Shown here: positions 8,550-17,417 of the stretch, in pieces | How positions within the stretch are numbered: the stretch's first letter is position 1 | Layout: the number at the start of each line of letters is the position of its first letter | Assembly (NCBI GenBank): GCA_010084195.1 | Contig: RGPS01000005.1 | Coordinates: 1-64,000 of the forward strand | Direction: 5' to 3' | Origin: Terriglobia bacterium | GTDB lineage: Bacteria; Acidobacteriota; Terriglobia; Bryobacterales; Bryobacteraceae | DNA: 64,000 bases | Notes under the pieces: model-generated | Databases searched by the model: none | The model's input: only the letters and a program-made list of their open reading frames with translations | Told to the model about the DNA's origin: nothing | Program-made: the position numbers and the translations under genes

Positions 8550-8882
8550 TTACAGAGTCAGCACAAAAGCAATAACGTCTTCCTTCTCCTGCTCCGTCAA
8601 ACGATCCTTCAGCTTCGGCATCTCCGCAGGACCGTCGTTCACGATATCCAGCAGCCGGTCATGCGTCGCCTTCCGCCCGGTCGGCAGTTGCCCGTTCTTA
8701 ATCCCCTGCAGCCCCGGCCCGACTTTTTCCTCGCGGCTGTAGGCCTCATGGCATTCCCCGCAGATATTCTCGAAAACGATCTTCCCCCGCTCGACATCGC
8801 CGGTTGGCCTTTTCGCCGCTGGTTCATCGGCAGCGAAAAGGCAAAACAGGGGTAGAAGTGCCAGGCCTGCAAGGGCTCTCAC
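8550..8882 (-). CDS. Small class I cytochrome c
   Basis: 110 aa. The first ~18 residues are a signal peptide ending after FAA. CGECH at residues 41-45 is the haem c attachment site, and a Met near residue 88 (AEMPKLKDRL) is the likely axial ligand. The fold continues to TEQEKEDVIAFVLTL, the usual C-terminal helix. It is the last gene of a three-gene minus-strand operon and overlaps the upstream FGE/sialidase fusion by 4 bp. It probably shuttles electrons in the periplasm, possibly for the molybdopterin enzyme encoded two genes upstream. Maturation would need the ccm system encoded at 28.7-35.5 kb. Confidence 0.85.
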   Translation of the reverse strand: MRALAGLALLPLFCLFAADEPAAKRPTGDVERGKIVFENICGECHEAYSREEKVGPGLQGIKNGQLPTGRKATHDRLLDIVNDGPAEMPKLKDRLTEQEKEDVIAFVLTL

Positions 8883-11167
8883 CGCACCACCGCACCCTTC
8901 ACAAACTCAAACCTCGCCACCGAATTGCCCTCACGGTCAAACGCCTCCGCCGGACCCTCAGCGACCCAGTTCTTCCACGTCGAAACATGCCGGGGCTTCC
9001 CATTCGCCCAGTACTGTTTCCACGTGCTGACGCCACCCTCATGGACCCACTCCCACCGAATCTGGCCAGCCTCATCCCGATAGACTTCCGACCCCACCTT
9101 CCGGCCGTTCTTCCACGTCACCTCGTACTGCTTCGAGCCATTCGGGTAGTACCAGGTCTCGGGACCATCCAGCAAATACTGCCCCGTAGCCGCCTGACCA
9201 CCACTCCACGAAGCCTCAGGTTTCAGGTCCTTGAACTTCTGCGCCGCAGGCACACGCCGCGCTACCGCCCCATCTGCTACGGCCGCACCGCCCGCCAGAA
9301 TCCAGGCCTCATTGAACTCAAACTCCTGGCTCGGGTGATTCATGCTCGTCAACACATGGATCAGCCCATCCTGACCCTCCACCACATTCACGTAACCAAA
9401 GGTGCCCCACTCGTGATAATCCGCCGCCCAGCCCTTTCGTTGCGGCGTCACATGAGCCTCGTGCGGCAATGCCTGCGAGATCGTCCGGATCTTCCACGTC
9501 TTGCCGTCATCCGCTGACAAAGCCACAAACGCACCATGTTCCTTCACGCCCTCCGGTTGCTTCCCCCGCCGATCCTGCCAGTCCGAGGCAAACAGCAAAT
9601 TCCCGCTGCGCAGTCGCAAAATCATCGGCCTCTGGTTCGAACCCAGCGCGGGAAATTGCGTCTTCGACACCGTCCACGTCTTCCCGCCATCCTTCGAAAT
9701 CGACTGAGGCATGAACCCGTCAATATTGGAGTTCTTGCCCCCCATCCCCAGAATCGAACCATCGCGCAGCGTGACGAACGTCGTATGCCGCCCACCGGTC
9801 CGACCCAGCGTATCCGCCCAGGTTTTCCCACCATCCTCGCTGGCCCAGAGCAATGACTCACCATCCACGCCATCCGAACTTACAAACATTCTGCCGCCAC
9901 GCCCCCGGAAAGCGTTCGTAATCGGCTGCGGCGTATAACCGCTCACGGGGCCACGCAGCAGCGGCAGTTCCGGCGCTGTCCACGTCCGCCCACTGTCAGC
10001 GGACTCCTGTGATCGAAACGGCACGCCATCCAGACCCGCCCCGCCCCCGAAGAACCGCACTTTCCCGCCATCGTTCCAGAGCAAGGCCGACTGATCATTT
10101 ACATCGGCGAAGTCATAGAACACCGTCGGCATATCCCACTGCTCACTCCCGAACCGTCGCCGATACGCCACAAAAGTCGTATTTGGCAGATACTCGGTGG
10201 AACTGGAATCTGCCGAAAAAGCGATCTCCAGGATATCCCCGTTTGGCATCACGGCCGCCCCCGCTGAGTGGTTGTGGCCCATCACCGCCGGATCAAGCCC
10301 GGCCGCGGCAAGGGTTGCCAGGTCGGCATTCTCGGGCGGAATCGGCAGCATCGCCCGCTGCTTGAACCAGGGCCTGGTCGGGTTAGGTCCAGTCACCACC
10401 GGCACCACCGCCTGCTTCACAAATTGTTGCCACAACTTCGGCTCCACCTTGCCCGGTGCCGTCTTCGGAAGTGCACCCATCACCAGGCGGAACCCAATTC
10501 CGTGACGCCCCGAGAACCCCGGAGCAATACTCGCCCGATTCGCTACGCGTCGGTACGCCGGCATCCACCCGGAAGGTCCTTTCGAGTAAGTGCCCATGAT
10601 GCCGCCGCCTCGCACCACGCGCGCCCATCCGCTGGCGGGCCCTACCGGATCGGTCTCCGCGTCGCCCGAGTACGGCCCATACCAGTCCGCCACCCACTCT
10701 GGTGCCGCCGAATCAAAGTTGAGAAGCTTGAACGAGCCCGCCCGTTTGGCCGCATACTCCCACTCGGCCTCCGTCGCCAGGCGATAAGGCAACTCTTCCT
10801 TTCGGCTCAGCCATTCGCAGAACAAGACCGCTTCCTGCCAGCTCATCCCGGTTGCGTAGGGCGAAAACAGGCCGATATCCTGGGCATCGGCGCGAAATTC
10901 CGCGAACTGTGCCACGGTGACCTCGGTCTGCGAAACAAAGAAATCCTGGGCGAGGGTGACCTCGTGCGCCGGCCTCTCGTCATACTCGCCACGCCGCCCA
11001 TCTTCGCCCATACGGAAGGCCCCGGCGGGTACGCGGATCATCTGGATACCGATGCTGTTTTTGTATTGCGTCGCATCCGGTGCAACCACTTGCTTTTTCG
11101 CGGCCAGCGCCACCAGAGCGGCAGTCCCTGCCAAAAGCACCAATACGGCACGCGTGAACCTGTTCAT
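8879..11167 (-). CDS. FGE-sulfatase domain / sialidase-like (BNR) / MORN-like fusion protein
   Basis: 762 aa. An N-terminal signal peptide (FTRAVLVLLAGTAALVALAA) is followed by a formylglycine-generating-enzyme (SUMF1/DUF323) domain at ~35-235: PAGAFRMGEDGRRGEYDERP, FFVSQTEVTVAQFAEF and a GFRLV end. Residues ~240-620 look like a six-bladed sialidase propeller with Asp boxes SADSGRTW, SEDGGKTW, SKDGGKTW and SADDGKTW. The last ~110 residues have repeated YxNG...W motifs (YYPNGSKQYEVTWKNG, QYWANGKPRHVSTWKN) like MORN_2 repeats. FGE-like domains without the active-site cysteines often act as binding modules; I did not see the catalytic Cys pair. Likely a secreted carbohydrate-active or binding protein. 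Between the molybdopterin oxidoreductase and cytochrome c genes. Confidence 0.75.
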   Translation of the reverse strand: MNRFTRAVLVLLAGTAALVALAAKKQVVAPDATQYKNSIGIQMIRVPAGAFRMGEDGRRGEYDERPAHEVTLAQDFFVSQTEVTVAQFAEFRADAQDIGLFSPYATGMSWQEAVLFCEWLSRKEELPYRLATEAEWEYAAKRAGSFKLLNFDSAAPEWVADWYGPYSGDAETDPVGPASGWARVVRGGGIMGTYSKGPSGWMPAYRRVANRASIAPGFSGRHGIGFRLVMGALPKTAPGKVEPKLWQQFVKQAVVPVVTGPNPTRPWFKQRAMLPIPPENADLATLAAAGLDPAVMGHNHSAGAAVMPNGDILEIAFSADSSSTEYLPNTTFVAYRRRFGSEQWDMPTVFYDFADVNDQSALLWNDGGKVRFFGGGAGLDGVPFRSQESADSGRTWTAPELPLLRGPVSGYTPQPITNAFRGRGGRMFVSSDGVDGESLLWASEDGGKTWADTLGRTGGRHTTFVTLRDGSILGMGGKNSNIDGFMPQSISKDGGKTWTVSKTQFPALGSNQRPMILRLRSGNLLFASDWQDRRGKQPEGVKEHGAFVALSADDGKTWKIRTISQALPHEAHVTPQRKGWAADYHEWGTFGYVNVVEGQDGLIHVLTSMNHPSQEFEFNEAWILAGGAAVADGAVARRVPAAQKFKDLKPEASWSGGQAATGQYLLDGPETWYYPNGSKQYEVTWKNGRKVGSEVYRDEAGQIRWEWVHEGGVSTWKQYWANGKPRHVSTWKNWVAEGPAEAFDREGNSVARFEFVKGAVVR

Positions 11168-11177
11168 TCCGACTAGT

Positions 11178-13238
11178 TTACTGCGCTTCAGTCAAAAGTT
11201 TTTCCGCTTCCACCAGACAGTTATAAAATGCCGGGCCACCGCCCAAATCCGTCAGCCGTTGACTCGTCAACATATTCACCGAATTGCCATCCGCTGCCCT
11301 CTTCGGCCACCGAACAGCGGTTGACGACACCACGCCGACCGCCACCCGCTCTCCTACCTCGGCCGTCAAAACGCAGGTGCCACGATCATTCCGCAGCCGG
11401 ACCTGGTCGCCCGACACAATGCCTCGCGGGGCGGCGTCGAGAGGATGCATCACCACCACTGCCGTCTGCGCATCCACCTCAGGCCTGTTGCCGAAGGTAC
11501 CGTTCATGCTGTCGTCGTTTTTGGGCGTAATTAACTCCAGCGGGAATCGGCGGGCCAGGTCCTTGTCACCAGCGCGAGACTCCACAGGGGCTTCGTAAGT
11601 TAAACTCTCGGCCCGAAACTCGCACTTGCCTGAAGGCGTTCCAAATCCACCCTTCGCAAACGGCAGGAATGTCTCCCCAATATTCAGCCGGACCGAATGT
11701 TCGGCCTCCAGCCTTTCCAGCGTGATCCCCTCCAGAAACGGGTGGCCGCCCGTCAGCAGGGTTCGGATCATATCGTCATCAGAATCCTGAAAACAGGGCT
11801 CATCGAAGCACATTCGAGCTGCTAATTGTCGGAAGACCTCCGTGTTTCGCTTGGTCTCACCCGGGGCCGACAGCGCTGGCCGCGCCAGTTGGAGGTAGTG
11901 GTGCCCGTAGGCGTAATACAAATCGGAATGTTCCAGAAAGGTGGTTGCCGGCAGAATCACATCCGCGAAGTCGGCTGTATCGGTCTGGAACTGCTCCAAA
12001 ACTACCGTAAACAGGTCTTCACGTCGCAGACCCTTCCGGATCGCATTCTGGTCAGGAGCAATCGCTGCCGGATTGGAGTTGTAAACCACCATCGCTTTCA
12101 CCGGGGGAGAATCCAGCTTCGTCAGGGCATCGCCCAACTGGCTCATGTTCACCAGACGGGCCTCTCGTCCCAACGGCGAAGTCATTTGCAGATCTGCCCG
12201 CTCCAGAGCGGCTCGGTTCAGCTGAAAGGCCGCAGAAGTGGAGAGCTGCAGGCCGCCACCCATATCCCGCCACGCCCCCACCAGCGCCGGCAACAACGCA
12301 ATGGCCCGTGCGGACATAGCACCACGTTCGGACCGCTGCACGCCATAATTCAGCCGGATGGCTGCGGGCCTGGTCGAGGCATACTCGCGCGCCAGTTCCA
12401 CAATATCCTCAGCTGGAATGCCGGTAGCTTCTGCGGCCCGTCGCGGATCCCACTCTTTCACTTTTTCTTTCAGTTCTGCGAAACCCAGCGTGTGTGCGGC
12501 GACGTAATCCTTGTCTTCAAGACCCTCCGCGGTAATCACATGCATCATGGCGAACGCCAGCGCCGCGTCAGTTCCAGGTCGAATTGCGTAGTACCGGTCG
12601 GCGAGCTTGCCGGTTCTGTTCTGCCGGGGATCAATCACGTAGAATTTCGCCCCGTTGCGACGCGCTTCCACCACGAACGGCCACAGATGGACGTTCGTGC
12701 CCAGAATGTTGGCACCCCACGCAATTATCAGCTTCGAATGCCGAAAGTGCTCCGTGTCCATTGCATACCGGACGCCCAGCGCCTCCGTCAACCCAGCCGC
12801 GCCGGCAGACGAACAAATGGTCCGATCCAGGCGCGACGCCCCCAATCGATGAAAAAAACGCCGGTCCATGCCGGAGCCATTCAGCAGGCCCATCGTGCCG
12901 GCGTAGCTATAGGGCAGAATTGCCTCCGGCCCAAACTCCCTGGCCACGGCCTGCAAGCGTTCCGCAATCAGGTCGAGGGCGGAATCCCATCCGAGCCGCT
13001 CGAACCGGCCTTCCCCCTTGGCCCCAACACGCCGCAGGGGATAGAGCAGCCTGTCGGGCGAGTACTCCCGCTCCAGGTAGCGCGCCACTTTACCGCAAAG
13101 AAACCCCTGGGTGATGGGGTGGTCCGGGTTCCCTCGCAGGCGCGAACCCCGGCCTGTTTCATCCACATTTATCAGCAGAGAACAGGCGTCCGGGCAATCG
13201 AGTGCGCAAACGGAGTGGAGCGTAGCGGCCATACCCAA
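11178..13238 (-). CDS. Molybdopterin-dependent oxidoreductase, formate-dehydrogenase-like
   Basis: 686 aa. The N-terminus has a C-x3-C-x3-C 4Fe-4S motif (CALDCPDAC, residues ~11-19) and the fourth cysteine in GFLCGKVARYLE. The body shows the molybdopterin oxidoreductase blocks (WDSALDLIAERL, SYAGTMGLLNGSGMDRRFFH, SGA...GVRYAMD, WGANILGTNVH) and the C-terminal dinucleotide-binding domain starts near residue 565 (LELITPKNDDSMNGTFGNRP). There is no Tat leader, so it is probably cytoplasmic; alternative start is Met3. It belongs to the soluble FdhF/BisC-like group; the substrate cannot be assigned. Followed after 9 bp by the FGE/sialidase fusion and then a cytochrome c, so an operon is likely. 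Divergent from the membrane protein at 13318. Confidence 0.85.
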   Translation of the reverse strand: MGMAATLHSVCALDCPDACSLLINVDETGRGSRLRGNPDHPITQGFLCGKVARYLEREYSPDRLLYPLRRVGAKGEGRFERLGWDSALDLIAERLQAVAREFGPEAILPYSYAGTMGLLNGSGMDRRFFHRLGASRLDRTICSSAGAAGLTEALGVRYAMDTEHFRHSKLIIAWGANILGTNVHLWPFVVEARRNGAKFYVIDPRQNRTGKLADRYYAIRPGTDAALAFAMMHVITAEGLEDKDYVAAHTLGFAELKEKVKEWDPRRAAEATGIPAEDIVELAREYASTRPAAIRLNYGVQRSERGAMSARAIALLPALVGAWRDMGGGLQLSTSAAFQLNRAALERADLQMTSPLGREARLVNMSQLGDALTKLDSPPVKAMVVYNSNPAAIAPDQNAIRKGLRREDLFTVVLEQFQTDTADFADVILPATTFLEHSDLYYAYGHHYLQLARPALSAPGETKRNTEVFRQLAARMCFDEPCFQDSDDDMIRTLLTGGHPFLEGITLERLEAEHSVRLNIGETFLPFAKGGFGTPSGKCEFRAESLTYEAPVESRAGDKDLARRFPLELITPKNDDSMNGTFGNRPEVDAQTAVVVMHPLDAAPRGIVSGDQVRLRNDRGTCVLTAEVGERVAVGVVSSTAVRWPKRAADGNSVNMLTSQRLTDLGGGPAFYNCLVEAEKLLTEAQ

Positions 13239-13317
13239 TTCTACCCGGCAATTCGAAAGTACGACGCCTCCGCCGAGCCGGGTATGGAAGTTTCGAAAAA
13301 GTTATAATCTAATTACT

Positions 13318-15486
13318 TTGACCCCTGAGAAGCGGCCTGCAATATCTGCAACGTCGGACTACCTGTATTGGTGGCTCTCGCCCATCCTGCTGCTTGTCCT
13401 GAGCGCCTTCTGCTGGTCAAACCACTTCTACTCCGGCTTCCACCGGGACGATTTCCCTAATATCGTCGAGAACCGGCATATCCGTAACGGCGAAACTCTG
13501 CCGCTGATCAGTTCTCCTGCGGCGTTCAGCAAAGACAGTGGTCTCGCCGACTACCGACCCCTTCTTGCCCTTCTTTTTGCTTTCGACAACAGCCTCAGAC
13601 AAGATGGCAAGCCGTCCATTTTCCAACTGACTTCTTTTTTCTGGTTCCTGCCGTTGCCGTTTCTGATCTACGGCCTCGCCCGCCTGATTCCGGATGCAAA
13701 ACACCATACCGCCCTGCTGACGGCAATGTTGTTCGCGGTCCACCCCATCGTTTCCGATACGTTGAACTACATTTCCAGAAGAGGAGAATTGATCGCGGCC
13801 TGTGCCGTTACGTCGGCTATGTTCCTTTGGATTGTCTGGCCCCAGAGGTCGCCCACCACCCTTGGCATTGACCTCTACAGCATCCCCAAGACCTGGACTC
13901 AGGAATTTCTGTTCGACCACGGTGCGAAGTTCGAAGCGCTGTACAAGAAAATTCGGCTTGGCCACGACTGGTTTTACTACCTGCCTCTGTTGGTTGGCCT
14001 GTTGTGTTCGCCCGCCGCAACCGCTTTCGCCGGAGTCGGGGTGGCCTGGCTCTGGGTCTATCCCGCCAACGGCACCCCCGGTCGATCCAATGCGACGCCA
14101 CAGGGCAACTGGCGCCGCCTGTATGGTGCTGTCGGCCTCTGTGTCTTTTGGCTGATTCTCCACACGGCCCTTACCTGGAAGTATGTGGCCCCCCAACGGG
14201 CTCCCGCGCTGCAATACTGGCTGGGGCAGCCCCGGGTCACGGTTCAATATTTCATTTGGTTCTTTACCCCTTTCAACATGAGCGCGGACGCGGGGCTGCT
14301 GCCGGAACTTCGTTTTTGGCCGCCCGACATTCTCCTCGGCATAGCAGGCACAGCCGCTCTGGTGGCTCTCGCCATTTTCGCCCGGCGGCGCGAACAGTGG
14401 CGCCCGGTCGCGTTCGGTATCGCCTGGTTCCTGGCCGCGCAGTTGCCGTTTGCGCTTGTGCCCCAAACTTCTGCGGATTCAGGAGCCCGGATGTTCATCC
14501 CCTCCATTGGCCTCGCACTTGCGGTCGGTCACACCCTCATCCGTGCAGTGGAACGCCTCCAGGAAGTTCCCCGTTATGGTGCCGGGGCCGCTTTTTCCCT
14601 CTCCATGGTTTCGTTTGTTCTCATCTGCTGTATGGGCTGGCTCACATTTGAGCGCAACGCGGTGTGGGCTGATGACCGTTCGCTTTGGGCCGACATTGTT
14701 AGGCACAGTCCAGGAAACCAGAGAGCTCTCGTCAACTACGCCTGGGAGATGATCCGCGATGAGGATATGGCCGCTGCGGTAGAGATCGCCCGCAGAGCGG
14801 ACAGGGCTGCGCCTCAGGACGCCCCCTCGGAAGTTTCGGTCGCGGAAGCCCTCGACCGCCTCGGGGCTGAAGAACGCTCGGAATTTCATTATTCCCGGGC
14901 AATCACGCTGTGGCCCAACTACGCGGCGGCGATGTCAAGCTACGGGAAATGGCTGCTGGCGCGGCAACGCTACGCCGAGTCTACCGACTGGTCTGTCAAG
15001 GCCCTGCGCCTGAATTTCCGGGATAACCTTGCACGTGCCAACCTGATGGAAATGCATTCTGCGGCCTTTGAATGGGATGCGATGCATCGCCTCGCACTCG
15101 AAGCCATCCAGGTGGATCCGGATAATGCCCAGGCAAAACTTGCCGTCGTTGTTTCAGAAGACGCGCTCAATCGAGTCGGGCGCGCGGAACATCGTGTGAA
15201 AGGCGACGCGACGTTCAATGACTACCTGACGCTGTCTGTGGCATATTTCCGCGCCAGGAAATACGAGGCCTGTATTACTGCGGCCCGGCAGGCGATCACC
15301 TTGAACCAGGACCTGGCCGAGGCGCACTCAAATATCTCGGCCTGTCAGCATGCTCTGGGGCGCGATGATGAAGCCATTGAGGAACTGCGGGAGGTAATCC
15401 GGCTGCGTCCCGATATGGCTGTGGCCCATTCCAATTTGGCGTTTCTGGAACAGGACAGGTTGAAGAAACGCACACAGATTAAGTGA
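13318..15486 (+). CDS. GT-C-like polytopic membrane protein with C-terminal TPR repeats
   Basis: 722 aa from a TTG at 13318; there is no nearby ATG and the longer open frame upstream overlaps the divergent gene. About ten transmembrane segments occupy residues ~15-440. The first loop has FHRDDFPNIVENRHI, an acidic DD pair at the place where GT-C glycosyltransferases (TMTC, ArnT) carry their catalytic acid. From ~500 to the end there are TPR units (AEDRLGAEERSEFHYSRA, AHSNISACQHALGRDDEA, AHSNLAFLEQDRL). This layout matches bacterial TMTC-like O-glycosyltransferase candidates. A perfect TATAAT at 13303-13308 lies so close that the message would be nearly leaderless. Donor and acceptor unknown. 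Confidence 0.7.
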   Translation: MTPEKRPAISATSDYLYWWLSPILLLVLSAFCWSNHFYSGFHRDDFPNIVENRHIRNGETLPLISSPAAFSKDSGLADYRPLLALLFAFDNSLRQDGKPSIFQLTSFFWFLPLPFLIYGLARLIPDAKHHTALLTAMLFAVHPIVSDTLNYISRRGELIAACAVTSAMFLWIVWPQRSPTTLGIDLYSIPKTWTQEFLFDHGAKFEALYKKIRLGHDWFYYLPLLVGLLCSPAATAFAGVGVAWLWVYPANGTPGRSNATPQGNWRRLYGAVGLCVFWLILHTALTWKYVAPQRAPALQYWLGQPRVTVQYFIWFFTPFNMSADAGLLPELRFWPPDILLGIAGTAALVALAIFARRREQWRPVAFGIAWFLAAQLPFALVPQTSADSGARMFIPSIGLALAVGHTLIRAVERLQEVPRYGAGAAFSLSMVSFVLICCMGWLTFERNAVWADDRSLWADIVRHSPGNQRALVNYAWEMIRDEDMAAAVEIARRADRAAPQDAPSEVSVAEALDRLGAEERSEFHYSRAITLWPNYAAAMSSYGKWLLARQRYAESTDWSVKALRLNFRDNLARANLMEMHSAAFEWDAMHRLALEAIQVDPDNAQAKLAVVVSEDALNRVGRAEHRVKGDATFNDYLTLSVAYFRARKYEACITAARQAITLNQDLAEAHSNISACQHALGRDDEAIEELREVIRLRPDMAVAHSNLAFLEQDRLKKRTQIK

Positions 15487-15517
15487 TCCTGCGGAGGAGG
15501 GCGATAAAGTATTTTAT

Positions 15518-16129
15518 ATGCGATTCCTCCGCTCCGGACTCTTTCTGACTATGCTTCTGGCTGTACCCTCTTACGCCCAAAAGGAAGCCGCTTTGTCGAT
15601 CGGGTCGTTTTCCGGCCCCAGTCGCACCACAACCTCACGTGCCGTTCTGTCGCTTTCCAATGCTGCGGCCATTCAGGGCAGCTATGGCAAGCTCGTCCGG
15701 ACGTACAAGTACGCAGAGCTCTACGGTGAGATTAATGGCATGTTCGCTCCCAAGCATTCAGTCACCAGCACTGCTACAGCCGCCTCGAAGGATATCTCTG
15801 CTCTGTACATCACGCCCGGTATTCGGCTGAAATTCTACCCGAAGGAAAAACTCTCTCCCTGGGTGGTTGGCGGCCTCGGCTATGCGCTCTACAGAGCAAG
15901 TTCGACGACCATTGCCGGGGGCGTGAACCCCTCCTCGGGTTCTTCCAGTACAGGTGCTTTTGAGTTTGGCGGCGGTCTGGATTTCCGCTTGACCCCCAAA
16001 ATGTCACTTCGTTTCGAAGTGCGAGACTTCTTCACCGGCAGTCCCCGGTACAACTACCCGATTTTTGGGAAGGGCCAGTACAACTTCCTTGCCGGCGGTG
16101 GCGTGATCTTCCACCTCGGAGCCAAATAG
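15518..16129 (+). CDS. Outer-membrane beta-barrel protein
   Basis: 203 aa. Signal peptide of ~20 residues (FLTMLLAVPSYAQ, cut after YAQ). The mature part alternates polar and hydrophobic residues in strands typical of an eight-stranded OmpA/OmpX-like barrel: YAELYGEINGMF, DISALYITPGIRLKFY, PWVVGGLGYALYRAS, GAFEFGGGLDFRLTP, MSLRFEVRDFF and the last strand NFLAGGGVIFHLGAK. It lies 31 bp after the TPR membrane protein with a GGAGG sequence 20-25 bp before the start. Function unknown; such small barrels are often adhesion or porin-like proteins. A decayed copy of its last 94 bp lies 135 bp downstream. Confidence 0.75.
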   Translation: MRFLRSGLFLTMLLAVPSYAQKEAALSIGSFSGPSRTTTSRAVLSLSNAAAIQGSYGKLVRTYKYAELYGEINGMFAPKHSVTSTATAASKDISALYITPGIRLKFYPKEKLSPWVVGGLGYALYRASSTTIAGGVNPSSGSSSTGAFEFGGGLDFRLTPKMSLRFEVRDFFTGSPRYNYPIFGKGQYNFLAGGGVIFHLGAK

Positions 16130-16264
16130 CCCGTTAGCCTGCGCAGGCATCACGGAGGCTGCGCAACACAGTCTCGGCACGTGTCCGGTGAGCTTGTTGG
16201 TCAGACCCAGGGCACTTCCGCCGCAGAGTGCCAGGCTTTGAAGTAAGAGGCTTCTTCGCTAGAC

Positions 16265-16358
16265 AATCCCCGGTACAACTACCCCATTTGGGGCGAGGGC
16301 CAGCACAACTTCCCTGTCGGCGGTGGCGTGTTCCTTGACCTCGGGGCCAAATAGCCCG
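16265..16358 (+). pseudogene. 94-bp relic of a second copy of the beta-barrel gene
   Basis: Bases 16265-16358 align without gaps to 16040-16133, the last ~30 codons of the gene at 15518, with about 80 of 94 identical by hand count. The frame ends in the same TAG and the identity extends 4 bp past it. Upstream of 16265 no homologous sequence remains. A tandem duplication followed by loss of most of the second copy explains this. Confidence 0.75.
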
Positions 16359-16422
16359 GAACCGACCCGGCGCGGCCAGCCGTTTGGCTTCCGCCGCAGG
16401 GTGTCAATCAAGCAGCAGGGTG

Positions 16423-16722
16423 TCAGCCCAGCGTCAGATTCGTGCTCGTCCCGCTCTTGTGGCATGCCGACCAGCCCGGGTGCGCACCTGGTCCCTGCTT
16501 CGTTGACCAACCCCTGGGAGCGGCCAGGGCAGGTACCATGGCCGCGGCTAGCAGGCCCCTCGCTTCTTTGTGTGCGAGCAGGGCAAGGTCTGCCTGTCGC
16601 ATTTCCACTTCTAACGCCGCGCGATCCGTTGATCCGGCGAGCTTGTGTTCTGCGCTGGTATGCCGGGAGAACGCCTCCCAGGTTTTGCGGTAGTCGTGCC
16701 GCAATGCTGACTGAATATCCAT
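16423..16722 (-). CDS. Small hypothetical protein, possibly decayed
   Basis: 99 aa from the ATG at 16722 (a GTG lies one codon upstream). The first ~60 residues look like genuine helical protein (MDIQSALRHDYRKTWEAFSR, then AALEVEMRQADLALLAHKEA). The last ~35 residues are proline- and glycine-rich and less protein-like, which could reflect a frameshift near 16530. I do not recognise a family. It stands alone in a 1.3-kb gap with few other coding signals. Confidence 0.4.
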   Translation of the reverse strand: MDIQSALRHDYRKTWEAFSRHTSAEHKLAGSTDRAALEVEMRQADLALLAHKEARGLLAAAMVPALAAPRGWSTKQGPGAHPGWSACHKSGTSTNLTLG

Positions 16723-17417
16723 CACCTGGTTAGACGGTTGACTTGCCCGGATCGTTCGTTACGGCTCAAACAATTCTCCATCGGGCCGATAAGTGCCTTA
16801 TGATGGACCCTTTTCGCGACCGAGCAGCTGCAATTCTCGAGCTGGCCCAGGTTGGCCACCTGGAACACTTGACCGTTCTGTTTCATGACAATGGTCCCGG
16901 AGTGCCTCCTGGCCTCCATCTGATCGTTGGAGGGCCGTCTGCAGTATCTCCGGCTGCCGCTTCCAGAGCCCCCCGCAACGCCGCCACGGCGTCGTATCAG
17001 GTTACCCGCGCGTCCGGCACGGTACTGGTCCGGGGAGATCAGGGTGCCCGTTCCTGCGAACTCAGCGCTCCGGTTCTCCGTGCCCTTCCTTCCCCCTTTC
17101 AGTTGAACAATCAGGCCCTCTATCATTTGGCCAGCCCTCTTCTGCCTGGGGTAAGTTGAGCCACCCGTTTTCTGAACAGAATCAAGGTGATCAATTTTTG
17201 GCGAAATCGACTTTTGGCGAAATCGACCATTTTCTGAAATTCACCCAAGGGCGCCTCGCCTGCGACACCGAGCTACCAGCGCCCGTGCCTCCCCCGCAAT
17301 ACCGTGCGTTTCCATGGCCCCAAGGTTTCCATGTCCTCTATGTTGGAAGAACGCTGCTGAAAGTTGCCGACCGGGGACGGTGGGCCTGGACCCGGCGGTC
17401 GGAGCTAAACTGGTTCT
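16723..17417. other. Gene-poor stretch, probable decayed DNA
   Basis: Several short open frames occur on both strands but none has a recognisable product, a convincing ribosome site or codon bias matching the neighbours. With the barrel relic at 16265 and the IS-like end at 17155 the whole 16.13-17.42 kb interval looks like a site of duplication, insertion and loss. Confidence 0.4.
17155..17245. mobile_element. Possible IS21-like terminal sequence remnant
   Basis: The stretch holds a direct repeat, TTTTGGCGAAATCGAC at 17196-17211 and again at 17212-17227, beside TTTTCTGAACAG and CATTTTCTGAAATTC. Short tandem repeats of this kind (cgaaattgacc-type units after a 'ttttctgaac' block) resemble the multiple terminal repeats at the ends of IS21-family elements. 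No istA or istB gene is nearby, so at most one end remains. Exact boundaries are uncertain. Confidence 0.3.

Noticed and set aside
11826-13307. 493-codon open frame on the plus strand opposite the molybdopterin oxidoreductase
   Set aside because: The minus-strand product has clear Fe-S and molybdopterin motifs; the plus frame is rich in Arg, Gly and His and matches nothing.
13303-13308. TATAAT as a firm promoter for the TPR membrane protein
   Set aside because: A perfect -10 sequence, but no matching -35 at 16-18 bp and it would leave almost no leader before the TTG; kept only as a remark.
16722-17126. 134-codon minus-strand frame in the gene-poor interval
   Set aside because: Arg/Gly/Ser-rich translation with no family resemblance, no good ribosome site and overlapping a similarly weak plus-strand frame.
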